DNA of 64,000 nt from Providencia sp. PROV188 (GTDB lineage Bacteria > Pseudomonadota > Gammaproteobacteria > Enterobacterales > Enterobacteriaceae): positions 2,604,001 to 2,668,000 of the forward strand of contig NZ_CP097291.1 in NCBI RefSeq assembly GCF_027595165.1, read 5' to 3'. Under the pieces are notes generated by a model. It did no database searches. It was not told the origin of the DNA and worked only from the letters and a program-made list of their open reading frames with translations. How positions within the stretch are numbered: position 1 is the stretch's first letter; the number at the start of each line of letters is the position of its first letter. The translations under genes and the position numbers were made by a program. Positions 42,726-52,591 of this stretch are shown here, piece by piece.

Positions 42726-43775
42726 GTGAATTCAGCACTTTTCGAACGTTATCAACAAGCCAAAGCAGATAATAAAGCTAGGTATGCGAGAGACCTCGCT
42801 GCTTATCTGAATGTTTCTGAAGGGGAATTACTGCATAGCCGCGTTGGGCGCGATAAGGCTAAACGCCTGAGCATTGATGCGCCAACGTTATTAACTGCTT
42901 TGGAGGCTGTCGGTCCAGTCAAGGCTATTACCCGTAATGAGTATGTGGTCCATGAGCAAGTCGGGCGCTATGAGAATGCTAAATTTAGCCCTCACGGCGG
43001 TTTAATTCTTAATCCACGCGCACTGGATTTGCGTATGTTTTTCTCTCATTGGGACAGCATTTTTACGCTCTCTGAAGAGGCTAAACGAGGTGAACGTCAT
43101 AGTATCCAATTCTTTGATAAACATGGCGATGCACTGCACAAAGTGTATACCACCGATGAAACCGATATGGATGCATGGAATGCGCTTATCGAAAAATACG
43201 TAACCACCGAAAACCCACTATTATCCGTTGAAAAAGTGCAGCCACACCACGCTCAGCCAATTAGCGATGAGCTAAAACAACAGCTTGACCAAGAGTGGCG
43301 CAATATGACGGATGTTCACCAATTTTTCATCTTATTGAAGAAAAATAACTTAAGCCGTCAACAAGTGTTCCGCGCTGTCAGTGATGATTTAGCTTGGCAG
43401 GTGCCAAATGATTCATTCAATCAGCTGGTTAATACAGCTTTCGCTGATCAAAACGAAATTATGATTTTCGTAGGTAACCGTGGATGTGTGCAAATTTTCA
43501 CAGGCAAAATCAAACGCTTGATGCCACACCAAACTGAAGGTTCTGACATCAAATGGCTGAATATTTTCAACCCTGATTTCACGCTGCATATGATTGAAAA
43601 TGGTGTTGCAGAGTGTTGGGTCACTCGTAAACCAACGGAAGATGGTTTTGTGACAAGCCTGGAAGTGTTTGATGACCAAGGCAATCAAATCGCACAAATG
43701 TACGGACAACGCACTGAAGGGACGCCAGAGCAAGAACACTGGCGCCAGCAAGTCATGTCCCTGCCAAGAATCTAA
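42726..43775 (+). CDS. hmuS: Hemin-degrading/transfer protein HmuS
   Basis: 349 residues from a GTG start that has AAAGGAG eight bases before it; the longer in-frame ORF would run through the tandem duplication and hmuR and is not credible. Two HemS/ChuS-like repeats are seen (RYARDLAAYLNVSEGELLHS; FFILLKKNNLSRQQVFRAV), with the heme-binding His probably in the VGRYENAKFSPHGG or GMKLxxHQTEG-like regions. It takes heme in the cytoplasm and may release iron. Confidence 0.92.
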   Translation: MNSALFERYQQAKADNKARYARDLAAYLNVSEGELLHSRVGRDKAKRLSIDAPTLLTALEAVGPVKAITRNEYVVHEQVGRYENAKFSPHGGLILNPRALDLRMFFSHWDSIFTLSEEAKRGERHSIQFFDKHGDALHKVYTTDETDMDAWNALIEKYVTTENPLLSVEKVQPHHAQPISDELKQQLDQEWRNMTDVHQFFILLKKNNLSRQQVFRAVSDDLAWQVPNDSFNQLVNTAFADQNEIMIFVGNRGCVQIFTGKIKRLMPHQTEGSDIKWLNIFNPDFTLHMIENGVAECWVTRKPTEDGFVTSLEVFDDQGNQIAQMYGQRTEGTPEQEHWRQQVMSLPRI

Positions 43776-43790
43776 CACAGGTATTTGACG

Positions 43791-44612
43791 ATGAAACAAT
43801 GGCTTCTAATGGTAATCACACTGGCAACCTCATTGGTTGCCCATGGCGCTGACCGTTTAGTGACACTCGGTGGCGATGTAACTGAAATTGTCTATGCGCT
43901 CGGCGCACAAGATAGTCTGGTTGGGCGCGACAGTAGCAGTTTACATCCCGAGCAAGCAACTAAGTTGCCCGATGTCGGCTATATGCGAACACTAAACCCA
44001 GAAGGCGTGCTCTCTTTGCGTCCAACGTTGGTGCTCGCCAGTGAGCTTTCCCAACCTTCAATTTCATTAACCCAAATTGAAAAAAGCGGCGTTAAAGTGA
44101 TTAAAGTGACAGGAAAACCGAAATTAGAAGCCATTCCTGAAAAAATCACCACCATCGCCAATGCGGTGGGATTACCCGAGAACGGAAAAAAGTTAGTCGA
44201 ACAATTTAATGCCGAGCTACTCGCCATCCCCACTAGCCCTCTGAATAAAAAAGTGGTTTTCTTAATGAGCCATGGTGGAATACAACCGATGGCAGCTGGG
44301 CAAAAAACGGCAGCCGATAGCATGATCAAGGCCGTTGGTGCACAAAATGCCATGCAAAACTTCTCTAGCTATCGTCCGCTATCTCAAGAAGGTCTTATTT
44401 ACAGCCAGCCAGACCTCGTCGTGATCTCTGAGCAAGGTGTAAAATCCTTAGGTGGCGTTGACAAAGTTTGGGAATTACCGGGGTTAGCACTCACTCCTGC
44501 AGGAAAAAATCGTGCTCTTTTAGTCGTGGATGATACTGGTATGTTGAGCTTCAGCTTAAGCACCCCCAAAGTCATGCAGCAGTTAAGAGAGGCGTTAGAA
44601 AAAAGCGAATGA
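43791..44612 (+). CDS. hmuT: Periplasmic heme-binding protein HmuT
   Basis: 273 residues from ATG 43791. Signal peptide (about 1-21, AHG cleavage), then a cluster A-type substrate-binding protein: RLVTLGGDVTEIVYALGAQDSLVGRDSSS, with VGYMRTLNPEGVLSLRPTLVL containing the heme-ligand Tyr. It delivers heme from HmuR to HmuUV. Its stop overlaps the start of hmuU by four bases. Confidence 0.93.
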   Translation: MKQWLLMVITLATSLVAHGADRLVTLGGDVTEIVYALGAQDSLVGRDSSSLHPEQATKLPDVGYMRTLNPEGVLSLRPTLVLASELSQPSISLTQIEKSGVKVIKVTGKPKLEAIPEKITTIANAVGLPENGKKLVEQFNAELLAIPTSPLNKKVVFLMSHGGIQPMAAGQKTAADSMIKAVGAQNAMQNFSSYRPLSQEGLIYSQPDLVVISEQGVKSLGGVDKVWELPGLALTPAGKNRALLVVDDTGMLSFSLSTPKVMQQLREALEKSE

Positions 44613-45610
44613 GCCGTTTTAAGCACCCTTTATTTAAAATTTTGATGTTATTGGTGTTACTGGGGGCAGTCACTTTGGCTGCCTCTACCGCTGGTGCAAT
44701 TAACTTACCGTTAAAAGTGCTTTGGTTTGCACCATCCACCGATCCTGACTGGCAAATTTGGCTCACCATTCGTCTACCAAGAGTGTTACTCGCCATTTTA
44801 GTGGGATTGGCTTTAGCGGTTTCCGGTGGGATGATGCAAGGGTTATTTCGCAACCCTCTCGCTGACCCTAGTTTATTAGGGGTAAGCAGTGGTGCCGCAT
44901 TGTGTGTGGCAGCATTCATCATTTTACCGTTCTCCTTACCCACATTAATGCTCAATTACGGCCATCTTGGCGCAGCATTCGTTGGCAGCTTAGCGGTTTC
45001 ACTGATCATTTTTAGCCTCAATCGTATGTCTAATGGCAATTTGGCACGGCTGCTATTAGCAGGAATTGCCATCAATGCCCTATGTATGTCACTAATTGGG
45101 GTACTGAGCTATATGAGTAATGACCAACAGTTACGCACATTTAGCTTGTGGATGATGGGGTCATTAGGCAATGTGAATTGGACATCGCTAGCGATTGCCG
45201 CCAGTGTGATTATCCCCACTTGCTTACTCTGCTTTTGGCAAGGCAATACATTGAATATTCTGCAATTAGGGGATGAAGATGCACACTATTTAGGGATAAA
45301 TGTTGAACGCAGTAAGTTTGTTTTATTATTCCTAAGCGCCCTATTAATTGGCTGCGCCGTTGCTATGAGTGGTGTGATTGGCTTTATCGGGCTCGTTGTT
45401 CCTCACTTAATACGTATGACATTGGGACCCGATCATCGTTGGCTTATTCCTGGTTCTGCCATTGTGGGTGCTTGCTTACTCTTAGTTGCCGATACCCTTG
45501 CTCGCACTTTAGCCGTTCCCGCAGAAATCCCCGTGGGCTTATTAACGGGTTTGATTGGCGGACCTTACTTTTTATGGCTAATACTGCGCCAACCTGCCGG
45601 AAGGATCTAA
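44609..45610 (+). CDS. hmuU: Heme ABC transporter permease HmuU
   Basis: 333 residues, FecCD/BtuC-type permease with about ten membrane segments. Signature regions: IRLPRVLLAILVGLALAVSGGMMQGLFRNPLADPSLLGVSSGAAL and SGVIGFIGLVVPHLIRM. It forms the inner membrane channel with HmuV as ATPase. Overlapping start with hmuT; hmuV begins three bases after its stop. Confidence 0.95.
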   Translation: MSRFKHPLFKILMLLVLLGAVTLAASTAGAINLPLKVLWFAPSTDPDWQIWLTIRLPRVLLAILVGLALAVSGGMMQGLFRNPLADPSLLGVSSGAALCVAAFIILPFSLPTLMLNYGHLGAAFVGSLAVSLIIFSLNRMSNGNLARLLLAGIAINALCMSLIGVLSYMSNDQQLRTFSLWMMGSLGNVNWTSLAIAASVIIPTCLLCFWQGNTLNILQLGDEDAHYLGINVERSKFVLLFLSALLIGCAVAMSGVIGFIGLVVPHLIRMTLGPDHRWLIPGSAIVGACLLLVADTLARTLAVPAEIPVGLLTGLIGGPYFLWLILRQPAGRI

Positions 45611-45613
45611 CCG

Positions 45614-46393
45614 ATGCCCAATTTACTCGATGCTAAAAACCTCAGTTATCGTATTAATAATCGAACATTAATCGATGATATCAGTTTGTCTATACAGCAA
45701 AATCAAATGGTGGTGATTATTGGTCCTAATGGTGCGGGAAAATCCAGTTTATTGAAATTGCTCACAGGCTACACCTCCCCCTCTCAAGGTGAGTGCCAGC
45801 TAGAAGGTCGCCCATTACCTGAATGGGAGCCTCAAAGCCTCGCTAAAAAACGTGCCGTGATGAAACAGCATAGCCATTTACAGTTTGCGTTCAGTGTTGA
45901 GGATGTTGTGGCGATGGGAAGAACTCCTTATGGTTCTGAACATAAGCAACGCGCCATTGATATTGCTATGGAGCAAACCCACTGCACCCCACTACGCCAT
46001 CACGATTATCGCCAATTATCCGGTGGTGAACAGCAGCGTGTTCAGCTTGCGCGAGTGTTAGCTCAATTATGGCAACCGGAACCAACACCAGCCTGTTTAT
46101 TCCTTGATGAGCCTACTTCTGCCCTTGATTTATACCATCAACAGCACAGTTTGCGGCTATTGCATCAGCTTACCCGTGAAAGGCCGCTAGGCGTTTGTTG
46201 TGTGTTGCATGATTTGAACCTCACCGCACTCTATGCCGATAAAGTGTATCTTATTCATCAAGGGAAATTAGTTGTGGCTGGAACACCACAAGAAGTGTTA
46301 ACTACCGAGAATTTAACCCAGTGGTATCAAGCGGATTTAGGGGTACAGCCGCATCCAGAAACGGCAACCCCTCATGTGTATCTGCGCCATTAA
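45614..46393 (+). CDS. hmuV: Heme ABC transporter ATP-binding protein HmuV
   Basis: 259 residues. Walker [11 protein letters not shown] (about 38-47), Q-loop around [11 protein letters not shown], signature [18 protein letters not shown], Walker [14 protein letters not shown], and the switch His in CVLHDLN. It powers heme import through HmuU. Last gene of the operon. Confidence 0.95.
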   Translation: MPNLLDAKNLSYRINNRTLIDDISLSIQQNQMVVIIGPNGAGKSSLLKLLTGYTSPSQGECQLEGRPLPEWEPQSLAKKRAVMKQHSHLQFAFSVEDVVAMGRTPYGSEHKQRAIDIAMEQTHCTPLRHHDYRQLSGGEQQRVQLARVLAQLWQPEPTPACLFLDEPTSALDLYHQQHSLRLLHQLTRERPLGVCCVLHDLNLTALYADKVYLIHQGKLVVAGTPQEVLTTENLTQWYQADLGVQPHPETATPHVYLRH

Positions 46394-46404
46394 TAAACAG
46401 CCGC

Positions 46405-46436
46405 GGCTTTCATCATGCTCTATCACATAATGAAGA
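46405..46436. terminator. Imperfect hairpin between convergent genes
   Basis: GCGGCTTTCAT and ATGAAGACCGC pair with two mismatches between hmuV and the bestrophin-like gene. Without a clear T-run, so only a likely terminator. Confidence 0.4.
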
Positions 46437-46449
46437 CCGCGACTTAACA

Positions 46450-47367
46450 TCATAATAAATTGAAGTATTTATTTGGCTTCGGTGGTGGCGGTAACTGCTT
46501 AGCATCAATCATATCAAGAGCATTGCGTTCAAGCCCGTTACATAACGCATTCAGTGGCAAGCTGTTATCCAGCACATCGAATGGGTCTTCCAATTGTTCC
46601 GCTAATGCATCCCACGCCAAGAACGTATAGGAAACAAATACTGAAACCAAAGGCGTCATGTAATGTAAATCCCCCACCAACGCAAACGGTAATAATGTAC
46701 AAAATAAATAGACCGTACGTTGCAGGATCAATGTATAAGCGAAGGGGATCGGCGTATTCGAAATACGTTCACAGCCGCCTAAAACTTCAGATAACCCGTT
46801 CACATCTTTATTGATAGACTGAAACAGCACATCGCTGATCAGATTGTTATCTCGCAATGCCCCGACACTCAAACCAATATGCATAAGAATTCGGCTGGTG
46901 GGAAAAGGGCTTCTAATAACATCTAAAAAAACATCTCGCGGCAATAAACGATACAAATCTATATTTGGGTTAGTACGTCTAAGTTCGTGATTTAAGCTCC
47001 AACTAAACGCAATCAACAAATTAGCAAATGTGCGATGCGCTTCAGGATCATTCGGCAATAATCCTTTTATGTTTCTTAAAATATTACGTTGGTTGGTTAA
47101 TATTGCGCCCCAAAGCGTTCTTGCTTCAACTAAGCGGCTGTAGCAGGCGTTATTACGGAACCCCAAAAAGATAGCTATTGCTATCCCTAATAAGCTAAAT
47201 GGGGCTATTGTCAGATGGATCCCTAATTGCTCGTACCATTGATAGATTAAAATAGCGACAATGGACATCATAATATTAAGCGATAATCTAAAGGTGATTT
47301 TAGACAGCACGGAACCGTGCCAGTCGAACAACCTAAAGAACCAGTGTTGATGCGGGCGAATGACCAT
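46450..47367 (-). CDS. yneE: Bestrophin-family anion channel (YneE)
   Basis: 305 residues, as E. coli YneE. The N-terminus HQHWFFRLFDWHGSVLSKI and FSLLGIAIAIFLGFRNNACYSRLVEARTLWGAI are typical of the bacterial bestrophin (UPF0187) family; four membrane segments and a cytoplasmic C-terminus with PFDVLDNSLPLNAL follow. Members form pentameric ion channels; physiological role in enteric bacteria unclear. Stands alone. Confidence 0.9.
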   Translation of the reverse strand: MVIRPHQHWFFRLFDWHGSVLSKITFRLSLNIMMSIVAILIYQWYEQLGIHLTIAPFSLLGIAIAIFLGFRNNACYSRLVEARTLWGAILTNQRNILRNIKGLLPNDPEAHRTFANLLIAFSWSLNHELRRTNPNIDLYRLLPRDVFLDVIRSPFPTSRILMHIGLSVGALRDNNLISDVLFQSINKDVNGLSEVLGGCERISNTPIPFAYTLILQRTVYLFCTLLPFALVGDLHYMTPLVSVFVSYTFLAWDALAEQLEDPFDVLDNSLPLNALCNGLERNALDMIDAKQLPPPPKPNKYFNLL

Positions 47368-47870
47368 AAATTAATAGTAATTGAAAGGATAGTTATGTGT
47401 GATGATTATCACATAAATTATTTTGGCAATCCATATTTTGATGATCTCATCAATTTACTCACCTTAAGCTAAATAGTTTAGTAATAAACTATTTAATTGT
47501 TTATCTATTCTATCATCTATTTATTATTTTTCATTTTTTAAGATTTCAGGTATTGACTCAGATTAATTTATAATTAATTTAACCTAGGCAATACTAGCAT
47601 TTGAAATGCTTATTTAATTTAAAATTAATAACCAAGTAAATTAAACAATTTATATACAGCACGCAAATATAATCAATTGATTAATTTTTGGTTATATTTT
47701 GATTAAATATCAAATAGCTAGCATTGTATTAAGTTAAATTCTTAAGGAACTCTTAATATTAGCGGCAATATTACCGTTATCATTTAATCATCATTTAAAA
47801 AATGATTAATATAATTCCAATTATAAAAAAATTAATAAAATTTTAATTTATTAAGAATGGTTGTTTGTTT
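47368..47870. other. AT-rich intergenic region
   Basis: About 500 bases with no gene I can support. Short dyads are present, for instance ATCATTTAAAAAATGAT near 47789-47805. Probably contains the divergent promoters of yneE and the ATP-grasp gene. Confidence 0.4.
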
Positions 47871-48812
47871 ATGAAAAAAACAGAATATTTTCTAAAAAAA
47901 TTCCGTGCGCTAATCATGAGTGACAAAAGTTATCTCACGAATAAATTTATTAAAAAATTAGGGTATTACCCTAACTTTAATGCGCCGAAAAGCTTTAATG
48001 AAAAAGTGAATTTCCGTATGATCCATGACCGAAATCCACTGCATAGTCAATTCGCCGATAAACTCGCGGTGCGTGACTATGTTACGCAGACTATCGGGCA
48101 AGAACATATCGTTCCTATTCTCGCCACTTATCAACATGTGGATGAAATTGATATTACGAAACTGCCCCAGCGCTTTGTATTGAAATGCACCCACGACAGC
48201 GGCAGCAGTATTATTTGCACCGATAAATCACAGTTTGATTTACAAAAAGCCAAAGACAAGCTGTCATTCCATTTACTCAAAAATCTCTATTACATTACTC
48301 GTGAACGCCATTATAAAAATATTCCTGCGCAGATTATTTGCGAGGAATATATCGATTTGTTTGAGCAGAAAAAGAGAAAGCTAGTACCCGAAACCTGCCG
48401 CATTCATTGTTTCTCGGGTAAACCCGTTTACGCAGAAATCGATTATACCGACGAAGATGGCACCGAGTTTATCAACCTTTATGATACGGAATGGCAATTG
48501 CAGCCGGTCAGTTTTGGTTATCCTCAAATGCTAGAACCGGTCAGTGAACCAACACAATTTAGAGAGATGCTAAGATTAGCTGAAATTTTAGTGACGCCAT
48601 TCGATTATTGCCGAGCTGACTTTTTAATGGCAGAAAACAAACTCTATTTTAGTGAACTTACCTTCGCACCCAATGCGGGACGTACCGTGATCAGCCCACT
48701 CTCTTGGGACTTTAAACTTGGAGAGTTATGGGAGCAGAAAATCACAACGCCAAACATGCTTCATTCACGCAAACCTGAGCTCGTACTCGCCAACCTCAAT
48801 AAGAAAAAATAG
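47871..48812 (+). CDS. TupA-like ATP-grasp protein
   Basis: 313 residues from ATG 47871; an in-frame TTG lies six bases earlier. ATP-grasp features of the TupA/glycosyltransferase-like group are: PKSFNEKVNFRMIHDRNPLHSQFADKLAVRDYV, PQRFVLKCTHDSGSSIIC, IICEEYIDLF, PETCRIHCFSGKPVY and FDYCRADFLMAENKLYFSELTFAPNAG with the metal-binding Glu. Such proteins are found in polysaccharide and teichuronopeptide loci, where they join amino acids to sugars or peptides. Here it stands alone with its own terminator, so its substrate is open. Confidence 0.85.
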   Translation: MKKTEYFLKKFRALIMSDKSYLTNKFIKKLGYYPNFNAPKSFNEKVNFRMIHDRNPLHSQFADKLAVRDYVTQTIGQEHIVPILATYQHVDEIDITKLPQRFVLKCTHDSGSSIICTDKSQFDLQKAKDKLSFHLLKNLYYITRERHYKNIPAQIICEEYIDLFEQKKRKLVPETCRIHCFSGKPVYAEIDYTDEDGTEFINLYDTEWQLQPVSFGYPQMLEPVSEPTQFREMLRLAEILVTPFDYCRADFLMAENKLYFSELTFAPNAGRTVISPLSWDFKLGELWEQKITTPNMLHSRKPELVLANLNKKK

Positions 48813-48816
48813 CCAT

Positions 48817-48856
48817 AAAAAAACGCGCTACTCATTCAAGATAGCGCGTTTTTTTT
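48817..48856. terminator. Bidirectional terminator
   Basis: AACGCGCTA and TAGCGCGTT form a nine-base-pair stem, with an A-run before and a T-run after, so it can serve the ATP-grasp gene and the convergent ycaD. Confidence 0.9.
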
Positions 48857-48889
48857 CATTACTAGTGGCGAGCAATTTATCAAGCACGG

Positions 48890-50047
48890 TCAGTTTGCCA
48901 ATACACTTGCCTTACGACGTAAACTTGCAATCAGCATATAAATTGCCGTCACTAACAGCACAATAAAGAAGAAATTCGTTAACCCGCTATGTTGTTCTAA
49001 CATTGTTCCCGCTGCGATAGGTCCCATCGCAGAGCCCACACTATAACTAAATAACATCACTTGGGTCGCTGCCACAATAAATGACGAGTCCAAATTATCA
49101 CACGCTAAAGTGATCGCTATCGGATACAAGGCAAATGATGACATTCCTAGCAGGGCTAGCGCCACAATCATCACCACATAATCTGATGAGATGTAAATCA
49201 TACCCATCGCAAAAACACCTAATAATGAAACCATGGCTAATAATAAGGTTTTGCTCATCATTACTGACAATTTACTGATCACTGGCTGAATTAACATGCC
49301 ACCCAAAATAATGGATGCCATCAAAACACCAACTTGATCCGTCGTAAAATTATCTTTTTTCAGTGATAGCGGCATTAGCCCATAAATGGTTCCCATCACA
49401 ATACCGGATACCATACACCCCATAATAGCTGGCTTACTTAAACGAGTGATCTGCTTAAATGATAATTTTTGATGCAAGCCACTTGCTGGTTGCCCTTGAC
49501 GTACCAATAAAGGCGGTAAAACTGCCACTAGCAGTAAACCGAGTACCACAATAAAAGGAACAACGCCCTGAGTACCAATCACACCAATAGCAAGCTGCCC
49601 AAGTGTTGTTCCCCCATATAACGAGGTCATATAGAAACTCAGTCGTTTTGCTCGCTCTTTTGGATTATCACCAATCAGTAACCAAGATTCCACCACGACA
49701 AAAATTCCTGCTACCGCAATACCCGCAATTAAACGATTTGGTAGCCAAGCTTCAATTGTCGGTGTCCATGGCAGTAAAACAACCGTTGCTGCCAACATTA
49801 ATAAGAAACTAATAAAGGAGAGACGGTGACCAATTTTTGCGATCACAGGCTCAATCATCATTGAGCCAATTAATAAACCAATATAGTAGGCACTCGCTAA
49901 CCAGCCTGCATATTGCGTATCAATGTCAAAGCTACCCATTGATAACGGGATCAAGCTCATCAAGTAACCTGAAGCAATAGCAAATAGTGTTAAGCCTGCA
50001 ACAGGTACAAAGGTATTGTCGCCTTTACGCATTAACATGGTGGACAT
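48890..50047 (-). CDS. ycaD: MFS transporter YcaD
   Basis: 385 residues from the ATG at 50047, which follows AGGA; a GTG at 50053 is possible. Twelve membrane segments and the YcaD pattern (IASGYLMSLIPLSMGS, LASAYYIGLLIGSM, NRLIAGIAVAGIFVVVESWLL, TQVMLFSYSVGSAMGP). Function unknown in E. coli too. Confidence 0.9.
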   Translation of the reverse strand: MSTMLMRKGDNTFVPVAGLTLFAIASGYLMSLIPLSMGSFDIDTQYAGWLASAYYIGLLIGSMMIEPVIAKIGHRLSFISFLLMLAATVVLLPWTPTIEAWLPNRLIAGIAVAGIFVVVESWLLIGDNPKERAKRLSFYMTSLYGGTTLGQLAIGVIGTQGVVPFIVVLGLLLVAVLPPLLVRQGQPASGLHQKLSFKQITRLSKPAIMGCMVSGIVMGTIYGLMPLSLKKDNFTTDQVGVLMASIILGGMLIQPVISKLSVMMSKTLLLAMVSLLGVFAMGMIYISSDYVVMIVALALLGMSSFALYPIAITLACDNLDSSFIVAATQVMLFSYSVGSAMGPIAAGTMLEQHSGLTNFFFIVLLVTAIYMLIASLRRKASVLAN

Positions 50048-50560
50048 TTTCACGTCCTACTCTCCAAAAATAAGATAAATATTGTGCGCTGCAGACGTCG
50101 ATAATCACGGCAAAATCATTCATAAAAATGAATATATTTTAGCGACTGGTGCAGTGATGAAATTAAATAGATGAGGCTAATTTGAGCGCAATATAGATCT
50201 TTCAAGACCGGAATGACAATGAGAAAAACTAATGATGACTAGTAAATTTATTTATGTGAGAAAAATCACGTTTTTTTATGCAGTAAAACCCCCTAGAAAA
50301 TCGTCATAAAAACAAATAATTCATTTAATATCAATATTATAAAAAGAAAACCGAAAAATCCCTATCGTTACTTTTTGAAACAAAACTTCCTACTTCCATC
50401 CTCTCTTTCAAAATATATTTATCACTTTTCTTAAAAAGAAATCTATTCAAAACTATTTTTGCTAATTAATTAGCCTCAGGCTTATCAATATACTTAATTA
50501 GTGGTATTTATTACTCAAACGCCCATTCTTTATAAATTATTATCTTTTTTTAATAATCAT
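50048..50560. other. AT-rich intergenic region before the repeats
   Basis: About 510 bases between ycaD and the repeat block. I see no gene; it holds the ycaD promoter. Confidence 0.4.
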
Positions 50561-50618
50561 CTTCTAACTTCTGGTTGTCTTCTAACTGTCTTCTAACTTC
50601 GAGTTGCCTTCTAACTAG
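50561..50618 (+). repeat. Two tandem 29-base repeats with four CTTCTAACT motifs
   Basis: Two units (50561-50589, 50590-50618) each have CTTCTAACT at both ends; motifs start at 50561, 50579, 50590 and 50608. The middle of the units differs in a few bases. They abut the ERIC element. Origin unknown, perhaps a local duplication of an insertion edge. Confidence 0.75.
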
Positions 50619-50723
50619 TTTTTGCTGTGGCAAGGCGGTAAGCATCAGTTAGCCTGGGGAGCATACATAAGTATGTGACTCAGGTAACTTATGCGAAACC
50701 AACACAGCCACAGTGAAAACTAG
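50615..50723. repeat. ERIC element
   Basis: The centre GGAGCATACATAAGTATGTGACT is one base off the ERIC consensus in each arm. The ends CTAGTTTT-TG-CTGTGGC and GCCACAGTGAAAACTAG are inverted repeats with two mismatches, so the whole 109-base unit folds as a long hairpin. It overlaps the stop codon of prpR. Confidence 0.85.
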
Positions 50724-52297
50724 GACGAAGACAAGCGTCGCCATAAAGTTGTCCGACTGATACCGAGAAACTCCGCCACCGCCTTACGATCCCCATTAAA
50801 CCTTGCCATCACTTCCTCTAGCGTCTCGGTTCCTTCCTGCGTCTTTGCCGGATTTACCTTTGTTTTCCTTTCTGGCGATAGCATCTTGAGCATGTCTGGA
50901 TTGATGCTTTTATCCGCATAGGCACTACAATAGAGCGCGACACGCTCCATTAAGTTACGTAATTCTCGTACATTGCCTGGCCATGAATAGGAGAGAAAAA
51001 AGTCTCGACAACTGAGAAGTTGCTTAACTCTAAAGGCTGGAAGAGGCAGTTGTAATCCGGCAAAAGCAAGTTTCAATAATCGTTCTGCAAGCGTGAAAAT
51101 ATCCTCATTACGCTCTGATAATGCGGGAACTTTCATGCGAAGAACACCTAGGCGATAGAAAAGATCGCCACGGAATTTGCCTTGCGCTACCCATTCATCA
51201 AGGTCGCAGTGGGTCGCACAGATAACACGAACGTTAACCTGTAGCGGTCGATACCCTCCTACTCGTACCACGGAACGCTCTTCTAACACCCGCAATAACC
51301 GAGTTTGTAACGCTATTGGCATCTCGCCGATTTCATCAAGAAAAAGGGTTCCCCCATTCGCTAGTTCAAACAACCCTGCTCGACCGCCTCTACGCGAGCC
51401 AGTAAATGCGCCTTCTTCGTAACCAAACAGTTCCGCTTCCAGTAATGTTTCAGGAATGGCACCACAGTTGACGGCCACAAATGGCATTTGCTGTTTACTG
51501 CGTTTTTGCTGATTAAACAAACTGTATTCGTGATGAATAGCTTGGGCCACCATCTCTTTCCCCGTGCCACTTTCACCTTGTATTAACACCGTGGCATCTG
51601 AACGGGCATACAACATAATGGTTTGACGAACTCGCTCCATTGCAGGCGACAAACCAATCAGGTCATTAATCGTGTGTCTAACTTTTGCTGTATTCAGTTG
51701 AGGATAACGTGATTGCTCAGTCACATGGCGATGGGACATTCTGCTGAGCTCAATCGCATCAGAAAAGGCTTGTCGAATGGTCTGTGTCGAGTAGATAAAA
51801 ATCCCTGTCATACCCATTTCTTCAGCAAGATCTGTAATTAATCCCGCTCCCACAATGACTTTTACCCCCATGGCTTTTAGTGCTTTTAGTTGTGCTCGAG
51901 CATCTTCGGCAGTGACATAGCTGCGCTGTTCAATCTGTAATCCAAAATTATGTTGAAACTGCTCTAATGCAGGGATAATTTTTTGATAACTAATAATGCC
52001 AACTTTATCGCTAATTTCCCGAGCCTTCGCTAATGCTTGCATCACATCAAAGCCATTAATATTCACAATAATAACGGGAACCGAAACATGACTTTTTAAA
52101 TATGCCCCATTAGAGCCTGCGCTGATAATCGCGTCACAATGCCCCTTCTTTAAACGGCGTCGAACTTCTTCCGCGGCTTGCTCAAAACCGATATTCAGTG
52201 GAGTGATGTCAGCTTGTGCACTAAATTCAGGGCTAATATCACGAAATAGCGTGTAAAGACGAGATACTGACACCGTCCAAATAATGGGTTTATCCAT
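50720..52297 (-). CDS. prpR: Sigma-54 activator PrpR of propionate catabolism
   Basis: 525 residues. PrpR N-terminal sensor domain (about 1-195; [16 protein letters not shown], 2-methylcitrate-responsive in enterics), AAA+ domain with Walker A GESGTGKE near residue 240, the loop GAFTGS that contacts sigma-54, and Walker [14 protein letters not shown]. The Fis-type helix-turn-helix ends in [16 protein letters not shown]. The stop TAG lies within the ERIC end, so the last residues may have been changed by the insertion. Divergent from prpBCD. Confidence 0.95.
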   Translation of the reverse strand: MDKPIIWTVSVSRLYTLFRDISPEFSAQADITPLNIGFEQAAEEVRRRLKKGHCDAIISAGSNGAYLKSHVSVPVIIVNINGFDVMQALAKAREISDKVGIISYQKIIPALEQFQHNFGLQIEQRSYVTAEDARAQLKALKAMGVKVIVGAGLITDLAEEMGMTGIFIYSTQTIRQAFSDAIELSRMSHRHVTEQSRYPQLNTAKVRHTINDLIGLSPAMERVRQTIMLYARSDATVLIQGESGTGKEMVAQAIHHEYSLFNQQKRSKQQMPFVAVNCGAIPETLLEAELFGYEEGAFTGSRRGGRAGLFELANGGTLFLDEIGEMPIALQTRLLRVLEERSVVRVGGYRPLQVNVRVICATHCDLDEWVAQGKFRGDLFYRLGVLRMKVPALSERNEDIFTLAERLLKLAFAGLQLPLPAFRVKQLLSCRDFFLSYSWPGNVRELRNLMERVALYCSAYADKSINPDMLKMLSPERKTKVNPAKTQEGTETLEEVMARFNGDRKAVAEFLGISRTTLWRRLSSS

Positions 52298-52348
52298 TGT
52301 TCTCCTCCACTGGGTTTACTTCTACGCGGGGTTTGCTTCGCGCTGTGA

Positions 52349-52395
52349 TGTTTCACTTTTGTTTCATGAAACAATATATCGACTCAATGAAACAT
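52349..52395 (+). promoter_or_regulatory. PrpR upstream activating sites
   Basis: A perfect palindrome TTGTTTCATGAAACAA (52359-52374) is framed by ATGTTTCA (52349-52356) and TGAAACAT (52388-52395). It lies about 130-150 bases upstream of the sigma-54 promoter, where an enhancer-binding protein is expected. Confidence 0.75.
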
Positions 52396-52500
52396 GCTAA
52401 CCAATTGGTTAAAAAATGGCTTTCTTGTCACATAAAAATAAAAGCTTTTATCTTATTGATATTTAAAACTTAATAATAACCTCACGCTTTCCTTCTGAAC

Positions 52501-52516
52501 TGGCACATCAATTGCT
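52501..52516 (+). promoter_or_regulatory. Sigma-54 promoter of prpBCD
   Basis: TGGCAC-ATCAA-TTGCT is an exact fit to the -24/-12 consensus (TGGCAC-N5-TTGCW), 76 bases before the prpB start. Confidence 0.93.
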
Positions 52517-52591
52517 ACCTAACTATAGTTAGTAAAAGTCATATCGTTAGTAAAAGTCATTTACACATGATTAACCAACTCCGAGGTGTTT

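Noticed and set aside
50561..50618. Possible CRISPR-like array (29-base repeated units)
   Set aside because: There are only two directly abutting units without spacers, the unit is built of a nine-base motif, and no cas gene is nearby.
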